This document shows, one piece after another, positions 25,863-35,204 of a stretch of 64,000 nucleotides of DNA. Every line of letters starts with the position of its first letter. The stretch's first letter is position 1. The stretch is from Janibacter cremeus (lineage in GTDB: Bacteria; Actinomycetota; Actinomycetes; Actinomycetales; Dermatophilaceae). The stretch lies in contig NZ_CP115184.1 of the NCBI RefSeq assembly GCF_029395675.1, forward strand, positions 2,790,001-2,854,000. The letters run 5' to 3'. The notes beneath the pieces were generated by a model. It had not been told where the DNA came from. It saw only the letters and a list, made by a program, of their open reading frames with translations, and searched no databases. Position numbers and translations under genes: made by a program.

Positions 25863-26209
25863 GCGGTTGCCACCACTCCGGAGTCGGCGGTCTTGTCGGC
25901 GGGATCGAGGCTGACGGCGATCGTGCCGTCCTCACTCACCCGGACCGCGTATGTCGGCTGGCACCCGTCCTGGTCGTCGGGCTCCCCGGTCTCGGGGTCG
26001 AACTTCCACTGGTGGCCGGGGCAGATGACCTTGCCGAAGAGCAGGGTGCCCTTGCTCAGCCGGCGCTCCTCGTGGATGCAGATGTCGTTGAGGGCGTAGA
26101 CCTTGTCGCCGACGTAGAACAGGGCGATCGGGGTGTCACCCACCTCGACGGCCTTCTTCTTGCGCAGCTTGAGGTCCTTGACGTTGCCGACGTCGTGCCA
26201 GTTGCTCAT
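25859..26209 (-). CDS. Rieske [2Fe-2S] ferredoxin (first in the operon)
   Basis: A 116-residue Rieske ferredoxin (C-x-H in DICIHEERRL and C-x2-H in VICPGHQWKFD), resembling the electron-transfer ferredoxins of multicomponent oxygenases. ATG at 26209 has CAGGAG 6 bases upstream. Its stop overlaps the reductase start, so it is the best candidate partner of that reductase and the electron donor to the diiron oxidase. Confidence 0.9.
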   Translation of the reverse strand: MSNWHDVGNVKDLKLRKKKAVEVGDTPIALFYVGDKVYALNDICIHEERRLSKGTLLFGKVICPGHQWKFDPETGEPDDQDGCQPTYAVRVSEDGTIAVSLDPADKTADSGVVATA

Positions 26210-26266
26210 CTCGTGCTCCTGGTGAGGTGAGGGGCCGGGGGGTCCGGCGAGCATGGGTGGGTAGCA

Positions 26267-26296
26267 GAGAGCGGGCGCCGGGAGGCGCCCGCTCTC
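26267..26296 (-). promoter_or_regulatory. Intercistronic hairpin in the diiron-oxidase operon
   Basis: A perfect 13 bp stem (GAGAGCGGGCGCC and complement) with a 4-base loop, 14 bp after the first gene and about 58 bp before the next start. It could lower read-through into the six downstream genes or protect the first cistron's mRNA end. Confidence 0.65.
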
Positions 26297-26309
26297 CTGG
26301 TGGGGTCGG

Positions 26310-27029
26310 TCAGGCAGCGACCGGCTCGAGGTCCTCGGCGACGTAGCTGTCGTAGAGGGCCTTGGTGTAGCTGAAGCGCATCTCGGCGCCGATGCGGACC
26401 GCCTCGAGGCAGCGCTGCTGCAGCTCGGCGGTGTCCGCGCCCTCGAGCACGATCTGGTAGCCGCGCTCGCCGTGGACCTCGTCCGAGGTGATGTGGAGGT
26501 CGAAGAACTCGATCTCGTCCTCGGTGAAGCCGTAGGTCTCGCGCAGCGGGACGATCTGCTTCTTGTAGATCTGCGGAACCTGGGACTCGAGGCCGACGAC
26601 CAGGGCCGCGGTCGCGACGACGTAGTGCTCGCGGTCGGCGATCTGGTAGCACCAAGCCTGCAGGCCGCGGGTCACGGCGTTCATGTTGCGCGGGTCCTCG
26701 ATGCGCTCGGCGGTCGTGCCGCAGGCCTCGGCGAAACGGATGAGCAGGTCGGTGTGGCGGATGTCGGCCAGCTCCTCCTCGTACATGTTCTGCAGGAGGA
26801 AGTCCTTGGCGTCCTTGTGGTCGTCCGGGGTGTTGCGGTAGACGAGACCGAGGTAGTCGGCGAAGAAGCCGACGTAGTGGTAGTGGTTCTCCGCCCAGCG
26901 GGCGAAGTGCTTCCGCTGGAGCTTTCCTTCGGCCCAGGCCTTGCTGAAGTTCGCGGTCGAGGCCTCGCGGCCCTTGATCGCGTCCTGCAGTGCGGCGCGG
27001 AAGTCCTCCTTCGACAGGAGCTCAGCCAT
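26310..27029 (-). CDS. Heme-oxygenase-like diiron oxidase (CADD/TenA-like)
   Basis: A 239-residue all-helical protein with a complete set of predicted diiron ligands: E85, H92, E148, H179, D183 and H186. The spacing E-x6-H and H-x3-D-x2-H equals that of chlamydial CADD, the reference enzyme of the heme-oxygenase-like diiron oxidase (HDO) superfamily. HDO enzymes activate O2 for N-oxygenation, C-C cleavage, decarboxylation or amine oxidation. It heads an operon with two Rieske ferredoxins and a reductase that could supply electrons. ATG 27029 is chosen (AAGGTG upstream); GTG 27038 is possible. Confidence 0.85.
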   Translation of the reverse strand: MAELLSKEDFRAALQDAIKGREASTANFSKAWAEGKLQRKHFARWAENHYHYVGFFADYLGLVYRNTPDDHKDAKDFLLQNMYEEELADIRHTDLLIRFAEACGTTAERIEDPRNMNAVTRGLQAWCYQIADREHYVVATAALVVGLESQVPQIYKKQIVPLRETYGFTEDEIEFFDLHITSDEVHGERGYQIVLEGADTAELQQRCLEAVRIGAEMRFSYTKALYDSYVAEDLEPVAA

Positions 27030-27138
27030 GTCAGTCACCTTTTCTTCGGGATGTCGGGGAGACGGATGGCGTTCCGACCACCCGGGTCAAGCGATGTCTC
27101 CAACGCTAGGTCGGACCCACGCGGACCTCTAGGGTCGG

Positions 27139-27172
27139 ACTGCACATGAATATCGGGTATTTGTCGTGCAGT
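27139..27172. promoter_or_regulatory. Candidate operator in the divergent promoter region
   Basis: An inverted repeat ACTGCAC-N20-GTGCAGT lies between the diiron-oxidase operon and the yoaK-like gene. The nearly identical direct repeats CTAGGTCGGAC (about 27104) and CTAGGGTCGGAC (about 27130) sit beside it. No regulator gene is adjacent, so the binding protein is unknown. Confidence 0.5.
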
Positions 27173-27212
27173 TCGACTGGCGACCGTCCCAGTCCTCGGA
27201 TGTGAGCATTGT

Positions 27213-27947
27213 GTGGTGACCAGAACACGCGATGTCCGCTTGCGCGCGGCGACTGCTGACCAGGACCCCAGAGCCCGCGCCGAGGGCCTGCGCAACGGGC
27301 TCGTCGTCGTCCTCGCCGTGGCGAGCGGTGCCGCCGACGCCCTCGGCTTCCTCGCCCTCGGCAGCGCCTTCACCAGCGTGATGACCGGAAACATGGTGCT
27401 CTTCGGCGTCGCCACCGCCCAGGGCGATGCCAACCTCATGCTGCTCACCGCCGTCGCCATCGGCGCCTTCGTCGCGGGTGCCGCGGCCGGCGCCCGGATC
27501 GCCGGATCGCCGGTGTCCGGTGACCCGGTCTGGCCTCCGTCGGTCACGCGTGCGCTGACCGTCGAGCTCGCGCTCTTCACCGGGGTCGGCACCGCGTGGT
27601 GGGCGCTCGGCTCCGAGCCGCCGGCGAGCACGTACCTGCCGCTCCTGGCGGCGTCCGCGGCAGCCCTCGGGCTGCAGTCCAGCGCGATCCAGCGCTTCGG
27701 TGTCTCCGGCCTGTCGACGACGTACCTCACCGGCACCCTGACGACCGTGGTCATCCGGCTGACCACCGGCCACGGCTTCCGGGCCGTGCGCCACTCGGCG
27801 GTGATCCTCCTGGGGCTCATCGTGGGCGCCGGGGCCATGGCGGCGCTCATCGCCCTGGCACCCGTCCTCGTACCGGCCCTGCTGATCCTCACCGTGGCGG
27901 GCGTCCTGGCGATCGTCCTCCTGCGTCGTGAGGAGCTGCACCGGTGA
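27213..27947 (+). CDS. YoaK-family (DUF1275) membrane protein
   Basis: A 244-residue protein with about six hydrophobic segments. The DUF1275 signature is present: SGAADALGFLALGSAFTSVMTGNMVLFG, with later FGVSGLSTTYLTGTLTTV. Function of the family is unknown, though many act as small permeases. Two GTG codons in tandem (27213, 27216) could start it. Its TGA overlaps the Ldh2-like start. Confidence 0.85.
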   Translation: MVTRTRDVRLRAATADQDPRARAEGLRNGLVVVLAVASGAADALGFLALGSAFTSVMTGNMVLFGVATAQGDANLMLLTAVAIGAFVAGAAAGARIAGSPVSGDPVWPPSVTRALTVELALFTGVGTAWWALGSEPPASTYLPLLAASAAALGLQSSAIQRFGVSGLSTTYLTGTLTTVVIRLTTGHGFRAVRHSAVILLGLIVGAGAMAALIALAPVLVPALLILTVAGVLAIVLLRREELHR

Positions 27948-29020
27948 CTTCCGGCGCCACCGTCGCCCTCGACGACCTGCACCGGCTGGCCACCGACGTG
28001 CTCGAGGAGGTCGGGATGCCGGCCGAGCACGCCGGGTGGACCGCGGACGGGCTCGTCTGGGCCGATGCCCACGGCCTGCCTGCCCACGGGGTGGCCACGA
28101 AGCTCGTGCAGTGCGTCCACCGCATCCGCGCGGGCGGGACCGTGGCCGACCCGGACGTGCGCGTCCTCGGCCAACGCACCGCCCACGAGCTCCTCGATGC
28201 GGGCCACGGATGGGGCCAGGCGGTCGGCACCATGGCGATGCTCCGGGCCGTCGAGATGGCGGGGCAGCACGGTCTCGCGGCCGTGTCCGTCCGCGATGCC
28301 ACGTCGGCCGCGGCGATGGGGTACTTCGCCGACCTCGCGGCCGACCGTGGTTGCATCGGCCTGGCGGCGACCAACGGCCCCGCACTCATCGCTGCACCGG
28401 GTGGCCGACGCAGGGTGGTGGGCAACCAGGGCCACGCGCTGGCGGCCCCGGGCGAAGGGGACCAGCGCCTCCTCTACGACACCGCGACGACGACGATGTC
28501 CACCGGTGAGATGGACGGGTACCACGAGCGTGGCGAGTCCTTGCCCCCCGGCGTGCTGCGCGACGCGGACGGTGATCCGACGACCGATCCGGCGCAGTGG
28601 ACGACCGGGCTACTCGAGCCGATCGGCGGCCACCGCGGGTTCGGGCTGAGCCTGGCGCTGGAGGTCCTCACGGGGGTGCTCGCCGGTGGTGATCGCTTCG
28701 GTGCCGACGTGGGGCTGCCGACCCGGCACGACGAGAGCCAGGGGGTCAGTCTCTTCATGCTGGCCATCGCTCCGGTGCCCGGGCAGGACCTGGCCGCCCG
28801 CGTCCAGCAGCTCATCACGGTGGTCGGTGCCTCGGGCGAGGACGCGCGCGCCCCGGGAGTGAATGCGGTGCGGCGGGCCCGGCACGCTCGCGAGCACGGG
28901 GTGGAGTACTCCTCCGGCCAGCTGGACCGGTTGGGCGACTTGGCCGCGTCGTGCGGCGTCGCTCCGCTCCCGGTCCGAGGTCGTCCGGCGCTCAGTCCGT
29001 CCCGGCGACCCGGACGATGA
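27944..29020 (+). CDS. Ldh2-type malate/lactate/ureidoglycolate dehydrogenase
   Basis: A 358-residue NAD(P)-dependent oxidoreductase of the type-2 malate/L-lactate dehydrogenase family ([13 protein letters not shown] near the N-terminus, GMTS-type segment as [30 protein letters not shown] in the C-terminal half). Members reduce or oxidise 2-keto/2-hydroxy acids, delta1-piperideine-2-carboxylate or ureidoglycolate. Coupled to the YoaK-like gene by GTGA overlap and divergent from the diiron-oxidase operon. The last 29 bp overlap the convergent lipid kinase gene. Confidence 0.85.
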   Translation: MTSGATVALDDLHRLATDVLEEVGMPAEHAGWTADGLVWADAHGLPAHGVATKLVQCVHRIRAGGTVADPDVRVLGQRTAHELLDAGHGWGQAVGTMAMLRAVEMAGQHGLAAVSVRDATSAAAMGYFADLAADRGCIGLAATNGPALIAAPGGRRRVVGNQGHALAAPGEGDQRLLYDTATTTMSTGEMDGYHERGESLPPGVLRDADGDPTTDPAQWTTGLLEPIGGHRGFGLSLALEVLTGVLAGGDRFGADVGLPTRHDESQGVSLFMLAIAPVPGQDLAARVQQLITVVGASGEDARAPGVNAVRRARHAREHGVEYSSGQLDRLGDLAASCGVAPLPVRGRPALSPSRRPGR

Positions 29021-30122
29021 CCGCCTGGTGGTCGACCGTCAGCCGCATGCGGGAGGCCTCACCGATGACGTCGCCGTCGACCTGGACGGGGCGCGGCTCG
29101 TCGACCTCGGCGGTGTAGGTCCGGCCGGAGGTGCGGATGAGCTCGGCGGCGTCCTTGCGGGAGCGGCCGATGACGCGCACGGCGACGGAGCCCCACCCGA
29201 GGATCGTCTTGGGGGCCACGACGACCGCATCGAGCAGGCCGTCGTCGTACGCCGCGTCGGGGAGCAGCTGCAGGCCGCCCTGCAGCGTGCCGCAGTTGCC
29301 GAAGAGGATCGTGCGGGCCTGCACCTCCGGCTGCTCCCGGCCGTCGATGCTCCACCGCACGCGGAAGCGCTTGACGAAGAGCTTGCGCCCCCCGGTGACG
29401 AAGTAGGCGGTCCAACCGACCCTGTTCTTCAGCTCCTCGCTGGTGCCGCTCATGATCTCCGCGTCGAGGCCCATGCCGGCCATGACGAGGAAGGGGTGCC
29501 GGTCCACCGGTGGACCCTCGATCGGCTCCTCGGCCTGGCCGGTGTCCTCGGTCGCCGGCTCCTCGACGGGGTCGAGCTCGAGCCACCCGACGTCGATCGC
29601 CTTGTTGCGTCCGCTGCAGGCGACCCGCAGGGCCTCGGTGATGTCGGTGCCGAAGGGGATGTCGAGGTTGCGGGCCAGCAGGTTGCCGGTCCCGCGGGGG
29701 AGCAGCCCCATCGGGGTCCGCGTGCCCGCCAGGGCGACGGCCACGGCCCGGATCGTGCCGTCACCGCCGAGCGGGCAGACGACGTCGACGCCCTCCTCGA
29801 TGGCCACCCGGGCCTGGCCGGTGCCGGGGTCCTCGATCGTGGTCTCGATGAAGAGCGGCTCGGCCCAGTCGAGCACCCGGCTGGCCTCGGTCAGCTCCTG
29901 CCGGACGGCGGCGACGTCGTCGAACTTCGTCGGGTTGATGATGATCCCCGCACGCCGGGGTGTCCTCTTCGCCCCGGTGCGCCGGAAGCTGCTGCGCTCC
30001 GGACGGGGGCGCGGGTCGCGCCCGCGACGTGCACCCGGGCCCATGAGCACCAGAGCGAAGGCGATGCCGATGAGGATGAGGCAGAGGGCCACGGCGAGGG
30101 CCAGCAGGGTCCAGTCAGACAC
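28992..30122 (-). CDS. Diacylglycerol/sphingosine kinase-family lipid kinase
   Basis: A 376-residue protein. An N-terminal membrane helix (about residues 4-22) is followed by a basic linker and the DAGK catalytic domain: IIINPTKF, the nucleotide loop [14 protein letters not shown], and [19 protein letters not shown] Glu-rich insertion (about residues 195-215) lies in the middle. It phosphorylates a membrane lipid, probably diacylglycerol. GTG at 30122 is chosen; the very long frame upstream is a shadow of serS. Overlaps the convergent Ldh2-like gene by 29 bp. Confidence 0.87.
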   Translation of the reverse strand: MSDWTLLALAVALCLILIGIAFALVLMGPGARRGRDPRPRPERSSFRRTGAKRTPRRAGIIINPTKFDDVAAVRQELTEASRVLDWAEPLFIETTIEDPGTGQARVAIEEGVDVVCPLGGDGTIRAVAVALAGTRTPMGLLPRGTGNLLARNLDIPFGTDITEALRVACSGRNKAIDVGWLELDPVEEPATEDTGQAEEPIEGPPVDRHPFLVMAGMGLDAEIMSGTSEELKNRVGWTAYFVTGGRKLFVKRFRVRWSIDGREQPEVQARTILFGNCGTLQGGLQLLPDAAYDDGLLDAVVVAPKTILGWGSVAVRVIGRSRKDAAELIRTSGRTYTAEVDEPRPVQVDGDVIGEASRMRLTVDHQAVIVRVAGTD

Positions 30123-30208
30123 GGCGGTGACGTTACCGCAGGGTTGCCCCTCCGGGCCGGGATGGCCGGGGTGCCCACGGCCGGGGCGGGCCCGGACGCC
30201 ATCGCGGA

Positions 30209-30214
30209 TATCCT
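30209..30214 (+). promoter_or_regulatory. -10 box TATCCT before serS
   Basis: TATCCT ends 7 bases before the GTG at 30222, suggesting a leaderless serS mRNA and supporting this start. Confidence 0.5.
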
Positions 30215-30221
30215 GCGAGGC

Positions 30222-31553
30222 GTGATCGACCTCAAGTTCCTGCGCGACCAGCCCGAGACCGTCCGAGCGAGCCAGCGTGCCCGCGGTGAGGACCCCTCCC
30301 TCGTCGATGCGGTCCTCGCCGCCGACGATCAGCGCCGCACCGCGATCGGGGCCTTCGAGACCGCCCGCGCGGAGCAGAAGGCCGCGAGCAAGGAGCTCGG
30401 GCCCGTCATGGGTCGGCTGAACAAGCTGCGCAAGAGCGATCCCGACAGCGTCGACCTCCCTGCACTCGAGGCCGAGGCGGGCTCCCTGCGGGAGAAGGGC
30501 GCCGCCATGTCCGCCCGCGTCAAGGAGCTCGAGGCCGCCGCCGACCGGGCGAAGGGGGAGCTGGACACCTCCCTTCGCGCCATCGGCAATGTCATCCAGG
30601 AGGGCGTGCCCGCCGGCGGTGAGGACGACTTCGCGCTCCTGACGGAGGTCGGGACCGCGCGCGACTTCGCGGCCGAGGGTTTCGAGCCGAAGGACCACCT
30701 CGCGCTCGGCGAGCTGCTCGGTGCGATCGACATGGAGCGCGGGGCGAAGGTCAGCGGGAGCCGCTTCTACTACCTCAAGGGCATCGGTGCGCGCCTCGAG
30801 TGGGCGCTGATGGGCCTGGCGCAGCAGATCGCGACCGAGGAGGGCTTCACCCCGCTCGTCGTGCCCAACCTCGTGCGTGCGGAGACGATGGCCGGGGCCG
30901 GCTTCCTCGACGAGCACGACGACGAGGTCTACCAGCTGCCCGCCGACGACCTGTACCTCACCGGGACGTCCGAGGTCGCGCTCGCCGGCTTCCACGCCGA
31001 CGAGATCCTCGACCTGTCCGACGGGCCGCTGCGCTACGCCGCGACCTCCACCTGCTACCGCCGCGAGGCCGGCAGCTACGGCAAGGACACCCGCGGCATC
31101 TTCCGCGTCCACCAGTTCCAGAAGACCGAGATGTTCGTCTTCTGCCGCCCGGAGGACGCCGTCGCCGAGCACGAGAACCTGCTGCGCATCGAGCGCCGCG
31201 TCCTCGACGCCCTCGAGCTGCCCTACCGCGTCATCGACGTCGCCGCCGGCGACCTCGGCGGCCCGGCGTCGCGCAAGTACGACTGCGAGGCGTGGGTGCC
31301 GACCCAGTCGAAGTACCGCGAGCTGACCTCGACGAGCAACTGCACGACCTTCCAGGCGCGCCGTCTGGACATCCGCGAGCGCGACCCGCAGGGCTCGGGC
31401 ACGAGGATGCTCGCCACGCTCAACGGCACCGCGATCACCAGCACCCGACCGATCGTCGCCCTCCTGGAAAACCACCAGCAGGCCGACGGTTCCGTGCGCG
31501 TGCCGGAGGCGCTGCGCCCCTTCCTCGGCACGGACGTGATGTCACCGCGCTGA
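30222..31553 (+). CDS. serS: Seryl-tRNA synthetase
   Basis: A 443-residue class II synthetase. The N-terminal tRNA-binding coiled coil spans about residues 30-105 ([22 protein letters not shown]). Class II motif 2 is [26 protein letters not shown] and motif 3 is [27 protein letters not shown]. The zinc-independent serine site ([15 protein letters not shown]) is normal. The GTG start opens a typical [12 protein letters not shown] beginning. Confidence 0.97.
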   Translation: MIDLKFLRDQPETVRASQRARGEDPSLVDAVLAADDQRRTAIGAFETARAEQKAASKELGPVMGRLNKLRKSDPDSVDLPALEAEAGSLREKGAAMSARVKELEAAADRAKGELDTSLRAIGNVIQEGVPAGGEDDFALLTEVGTARDFAAEGFEPKDHLALGELLGAIDMERGAKVSGSRFYYLKGIGARLEWALMGLAQQIATEEGFTPLVVPNLVRAETMAGAGFLDEHDDEVYQLPADDLYLTGTSEVALAGFHADEILDLSDGPLRYAATSTCYRREAGSYGKDTRGIFRVHQFQKTEMFVFCRPEDAVAEHENLLRIERRVLDALELPYRVIDVAAGDLGGPASRKYDCEAWVPTQSKYRELTSTSNCTTFQARRLDIRERDPQGSGTRMLATLNGTAITSTRPIVALLENHQQADGSVRVPEALRPFLGTDVMSPR

Positions 31554-31663
31554 CCCGGCACGGGTCCTCAGCGCACCCGGCGGGACGGCGAAGGGGGTCC
31601 CACCCCTCCGTATTCATCTCGCCGGGTTACGTTTGGGACACGAACGTCGATGAGGAGGGTGCA

Positions 31664-34402
31664 TTGAACCTGGCAATGCGGCATCTTCCGTCGGGTACCA
31701 ACGACCCGGTGGGTCGCACCCGCCTCATCACGTCGGTGACGGCCCGGGTCCTGGAGGGACAGGCCGTCGCCATCCACGGTCCCCGCGGCATGGGACGCAG
31801 CACCTTCCTCGCCGCGGTCACCGCCGGCGTCCCGCACGCGATCAGCGTGCGGTTGCAGCGCCGGGGTGTGCCCGGCCACGGGGTCTCGGTCGTCGCCGCC
31901 GCCTTCCCGCAGGCGACCCTGGACGAGCTGCCGGACCGGATGCGTTCCCTCCTGCTCGACCCCCGGACGCTGCCGGCCACCGACCCCGCGGAGCGCCTCG
32001 GCTATGCCCTGACCGAGCTGCTCACCGCCCAGGCGGCCACGGCCCCCTTCGTCCTCGTCCTCGACGACGCGCAGCACCTGGACGCGGTGAGCCTGGCGGC
32101 GCTGCGGGCCGCGGCCTCGCGCTCCCTGGGGCCCGGCGCCTTCGGTGCCCTCGTGGCGATCGGGCCGGCGGAGGTCGACCCGACGACCGGGCACCCGCGC
32201 ACGGTCACGGCCCGGGAGCTGTCGCTGCTGCACGTGGAGCTGCAGCCCTTCGCCGCGGCCGACACCGTCGAGCTGCTCGCCGCGGACGACGTGCCGACCG
32301 ACACCGCCCTGTGGGCGCACCGCGAGTCCGGCGGCAACCCCGGCCTGGCCCGCGAGATCGCCGCGGCCGTCGACGGGCTCCCCCCCGAGGAGGCGGCCCG
32401 CCAGCTGGGGAGCCTCGCACGCACCCGTGTCCACGAGCTGACCGAACCGGTGCGCGCGACCCTCCAGCGGGTGGCTGCGATGCACCAGCCGACGACGGCG
32501 ACACTCCAGCGCATCGGCGGCGAGACGGCCGTCGCGAGCGTCCGCGCGGCCCGGGCCCTCGGCCTGGTCGTCACCGAGGACGAGTACCTGCGACTCACCC
32601 CTGAGGCCCTCGGCGACGTCCTCCTGGAGTCCGTCGACAGCGACGAGCTGGTGGCGCTGCACCGCGAGCTCGCCGAGCACGCCGACAGCGAGGGCCTGAC
32701 CCGGTACCACCTCGCCCTCGCCGGCGACACCGGAACGACCCCGGCCGACCTCGCCGCCGCCGCGACCGGGTGCGCGGCCCGGGGCGAGCACGACCTCGCC
32801 GCCCAGCTGTACCTGCTCGCCGCGGATGCCGGGACCCCGGAGCGGGACGAGTGGCTCACCCTCTGCCTGGAGAACGCCGTCATCGGCAAGGAGACCCGGG
32901 TGCTGCACCGGGCCACCCGGGCCGCAGCGGACCTGACCGAGCCCAGCCTGTCCGTGCGCGCCAAGCTCGCCCTCGTCGAGCTCGGGGACAGCGCCCCCGA
33001 CGAGATCCTCGTCGCGGCCCTGTACGAGTCCCGGGAGGACCCGACGCTGCAGGCCCGCGTCCTCCTCCAGCGCGCCCGTCTCCTCGCCGGCAGCAACGAC
33101 CTGCGCTCCGCCATGGACTCCGCGGGCCGCGCGGTCGAGCTGGCCCGACGCGCCGGCCGCACCGACATCGAGGTCGACGCCCTGACCGTGGGGGCCGCGG
33201 TCGGCCGGACCCTCGGCGACCCGGACGCCCGACGCCTGATGGAGGAGGCCGCCGCGCTCGCGGGCGACCCGAGGCCCGGCCAGGTGCACACCTCGGCGCG
33301 CTACATCGCGGCGCGCTTCTCGCTCCACGACGACGACCTGCGCCGGGCTCGTGCGGCCTTCGTCGACATGCTCGCCGACGTCGGTCCGGACGCCGGCTAC
33401 GACACCGTGCACGTGCTGCGCTCGCTCGTCGAGGTGGTCGCCCGGCAGGGGCGTGGTCGCGAGGCGCTCGAGCTCGCCGGCCGGGCCACCCGAGCGGCGA
33501 CGCACTTCGACACCCCGGTGGCGACCACGTGGTTCATCGAGGAGATCGCCGAGAGCGTCGGCGGCACCTTCGAGCGCACCCGGGTCGTCAGCTCGCGCGG
33601 CGTGGAGCTCGCGCGCCGCGAGCGCGACCAGCGCTACCTGCGACGCCACCTCGCCCATCTCGGCCTCGCGCTGCTGCACCTCGACGACCTCGAGGGCGCC
33701 GTCGGTGTCTATCGGGAGCTGCGTCGTCTGGACGCCGACTCCGGGATCCGCGACCTGACCTCGGTCCGGTGGCACACCGACGCCGTGACGGCACTCGTGC
33801 TTGGCGGCGAGATCGACGAGGCCGAAGGCCTGCTCGCCGAGGTGCGCGCGGGTCTCGAGGACGGGTTGGGTGCCCCCGGCGTGGCCGCCGCCGCCGATCG
33901 GGCCGCCGCGGAGATCGCCGCCGCCCGCGGGGACCTGGACACCGCGCGCACCCTGGCCACGCGCTCCATCGCCGCCGCGGAGGAGCACCGCCTGCCCATC
34001 GAGCTGGCCCGCTCCCTCGTCACCCTGGCGCACATCGAGCGCCGCGCCCGCCGCGGGGGCCGCAGTCGCGAGGCCGCCGCTCGTGCCCGCGAGGTGCTGC
34101 GGCCGCTCCACGCGGTGCCGTGGGCCGAGTGGGTCAACGCGCGCTTCCCGGAGGGCGCGGCGCTGCACACCCTCGAGGTCGAGGAGCCGGAGGGCGCTGC
34201 CGACCCGCTCGGCGACCTCACCCTCACCGAGCAGCAGGTCGCCGGGCTCGTCGCCGAGGGCGCGAGCAACCGCGAGATCGCCCAGCGCCTCCACCTGAGC
34301 GTCAAGACCGTCGAGGGCAGCCTGACGCGGATCTACCGCAAGATCGGCGTGCGCTCACGCACCCAGCTGGCCACGCTCGTCCTCGGCCACGGCCCCCGCT
34401 GA
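31664..34402 (+). CDS. Large LuxR-family ATP-binding regulator (LAL/MalT-like)
   Basis: A 912-residue regulator: an N-terminal P-loop ATPase domain, a long helical/TPR-like middle and a C-terminal LuxR helix-turn-helix (LTEQQVAGLVAEGASNREIA, LHLSVKTVEGSLTRIY; about 853-905). The Walker A loop reads GPRGMGRST (39-47), with Arg where Lys is usual; Walker B is FVLVLDDAQHLD. The TTG at 31664 is chosen because GGAGG is 5 bases upstream; the ATG four codons later is an alternative. A five-codon ORF (MRRVH, 31650-31667) overlaps this start. Targets unknown. Confidence 0.85.
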   Translation: MNLAMRHLPSGTNDPVGRTRLITSVTARVLEGQAVAIHGPRGMGRSTFLAAVTAGVPHAISVRLQRRGVPGHGVSVVAAAFPQATLDELPDRMRSLLLDPRTLPATDPAERLGYALTELLTAQAATAPFVLVLDDAQHLDAVSLAALRAAASRSLGPGAFGALVAIGPAEVDPTTGHPRTVTARELSLLHVELQPFAAADTVELLAADDVPTDTALWAHRESGGNPGLAREIAAAVDGLPPEEAARQLGSLARTRVHELTEPVRATLQRVAAMHQPTTATLQRIGGETAVASVRAARALGLVVTEDEYLRLTPEALGDVLLESVDSDELVALHRELAEHADSEGLTRYHLALAGDTGTTPADLAAAATGCAARGEHDLAAQLYLLAADAGTPERDEWLTLCLENAVIGKETRVLHRATRAAADLTEPSLSVRAKLALVELGDSAPDEILVAALYESREDPTLQARVLLQRARLLAGSNDLRSAMDSAGRAVELARRAGRTDIEVDALTVGAAVGRTLGDPDARRLMEEAAALAGDPRPGQVHTSARYIAARFSLHDDDLRRARAAFVDMLADVGPDAGYDTVHVLRSLVEVVARQGRGREALELAGRATRAATHFDTPVATTWFIEEIAESVGGTFERTRVVSSRGVELARRERDQRYLRRHLAHLGLALLHLDDLEGAVGVYRELRRLDADSGIRDLTSVRWHTDAVTALVLGGEIDEAEGLLAEVRAGLEDGLGAPGVAAAADRAAAEIAAARGDLDTARTLATRSIAAAEEHRLPIELARSLVTLAHIERRARRGGRSREAAARAREVLRPLHAVPWAEWVNARFPEGAALHTLEVEEPEGAADPLGDLTLTEQQVAGLVAEGASNREIAQRLHLSVKTVEGSLTRIYRKIGVRSRTQLATLVLGHGPR

Positions 34403-34434
34403 CCCGGGCCACACCCCTGCGCCCGCGCTCCGCC

Positions 34435-34501
34435 CCCTTCGCAGGAGCCTAAGCAGTTGCGAAGGGAGAGGCTTGGGGGTTGCAGGAGCCTAAGCAGTTG
34501 C
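34435..34501 (-). repeat. Two inverted copies of the GCCTAGGC-family repeat, forming a hairpin
   Basis: GCAGGAGCCTAAGCAGTTGC occurs at 34441 and 34482. It is the reverse complement of the repeat at 1373 with one change in the core. With flanking CCCTTCGCA and TGCGAAGGG, the first copy makes a 9 bp stem (34435-34466). The pair lies between the stop of the LuxR gene and the end of dedA, so it may act as a terminator. Confidence 0.85.
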
Positions 34502-34517
34502 GAAGGGAGGGGTCGGC

Positions 34518-35165
34518 TCAGTCCGTCTCGAGGTCGATGTAGTCGTCCGGGTCCCGGCGGCGACTCATCGCGCGGCGGGCCATCCACGCGATGGTGGCCA
34601 GCACCGCGATGATGATCAGGGCGTAGACGACCTTGCTGATCGGGTCCATGTACTGCTCGACGAGGTGGTATCGGCCGCCGAGCTGGTAGCCGATCGTGAC
34701 GAAGAGCGAGTTCCACAGCAGCGACCCGGCGGTCGTGTACCCGAGGAAGGTCGTCACCGGCATGCCGTCGATGCCCGCCGGGACGGAGATGAGGCTGCGC
34801 ACGCCGGGGATGAAGCGCCCGAAGAAGACCGCCTTGGGGCCGTGCCGGTCGAACCACACGTCCGCCTTGTCCACGTCCGCGACGTCCACGAGGGGCATCT
34901 TCTTCGCGATGAGTCGCAGCCGGTCCATACCGAGGGCGGCGCCGATGCCGTAGAGCAGCATCGCGCCGACGACCGAGCCCAGCGTCGCCCACAGGACGGC
35001 CTCGACCGGTGAGTACTTCCCCTGCGAGGCGGTGAAGCCCGCCAGCGGCAGGACGACCTCGCTCGGGATCGGCGGGAAGACGTTCTCGAGGAAGATCGCC
35101 AACGCGATGCCGGGGCCCCCGATCCGCTCCATGAGGTCGAGGACCCACTCGACGATCGTGTTCAT
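34518..35165 (-). CDS. DedA-family membrane protein
   Basis: A 215-residue SNARE-associated/DedA protein: ENVFPPIPSEVVLPLAGF near residue 30, the DedA motif FFGRFIPGVRSLISVPAGIDGM and a GSLLWNSLFVTIGYQLG segment, with four to five hydrophobic stretches. The family includes undecaprenyl-phosphate and phospholipid flippases needed for envelope homeostasis. Divergent from the methyltransferase gene with 39 bp between starts. Confidence 0.93.
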   Translation of the reverse strand: MNTIVEWVLDLMERIGGPGIALAIFLENVFPPIPSEVVLPLAGFTASQGKYSPVEAVLWATLGSVVGAMLLYGIGAALGMDRLRLIAKKMPLVDVADVDKADVWFDRHGPKAVFFGRFIPGVRSLISVPAGIDGMPVTTFLGYTTAGSLLWNSLFVTIGYQLGGRYHLVEQYMDPISKVVYALIIIAVLATIAWMARRAMSRRRDPDDYIDLETD

Positions 35166-35190
35166 GAGGCCTTTCCGAGGCAGTGGCGTC

Positions 35191-35196
35191 TACGAT
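35191..35196 (+). promoter_or_regulatory. -10 box TACGAT before the SPOUT methyltransferase
   Basis: TACGAT ends 8 bases before the GTG at 35205, consistent with a leaderless mRNA. Confidence 0.55.
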
Positions 35197-35204
35197 GGGG
35201 GCTC

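Noticed and set aside
30123..31475. N-terminal extension of the lipid kinase frame opposite serS
   Set aside because: The extra 450 residues are the complement of serS; the kinase domain and its membrane helix begin after GTG 30122.
31650..31667. Five-codon ORF (MRRVH) as a regulatory leader peptide
   Set aside because: It overlaps the ribosome site and start of the LuxR-type gene, but a frame this short is easily expected by chance and no -10 box is correctly placed.
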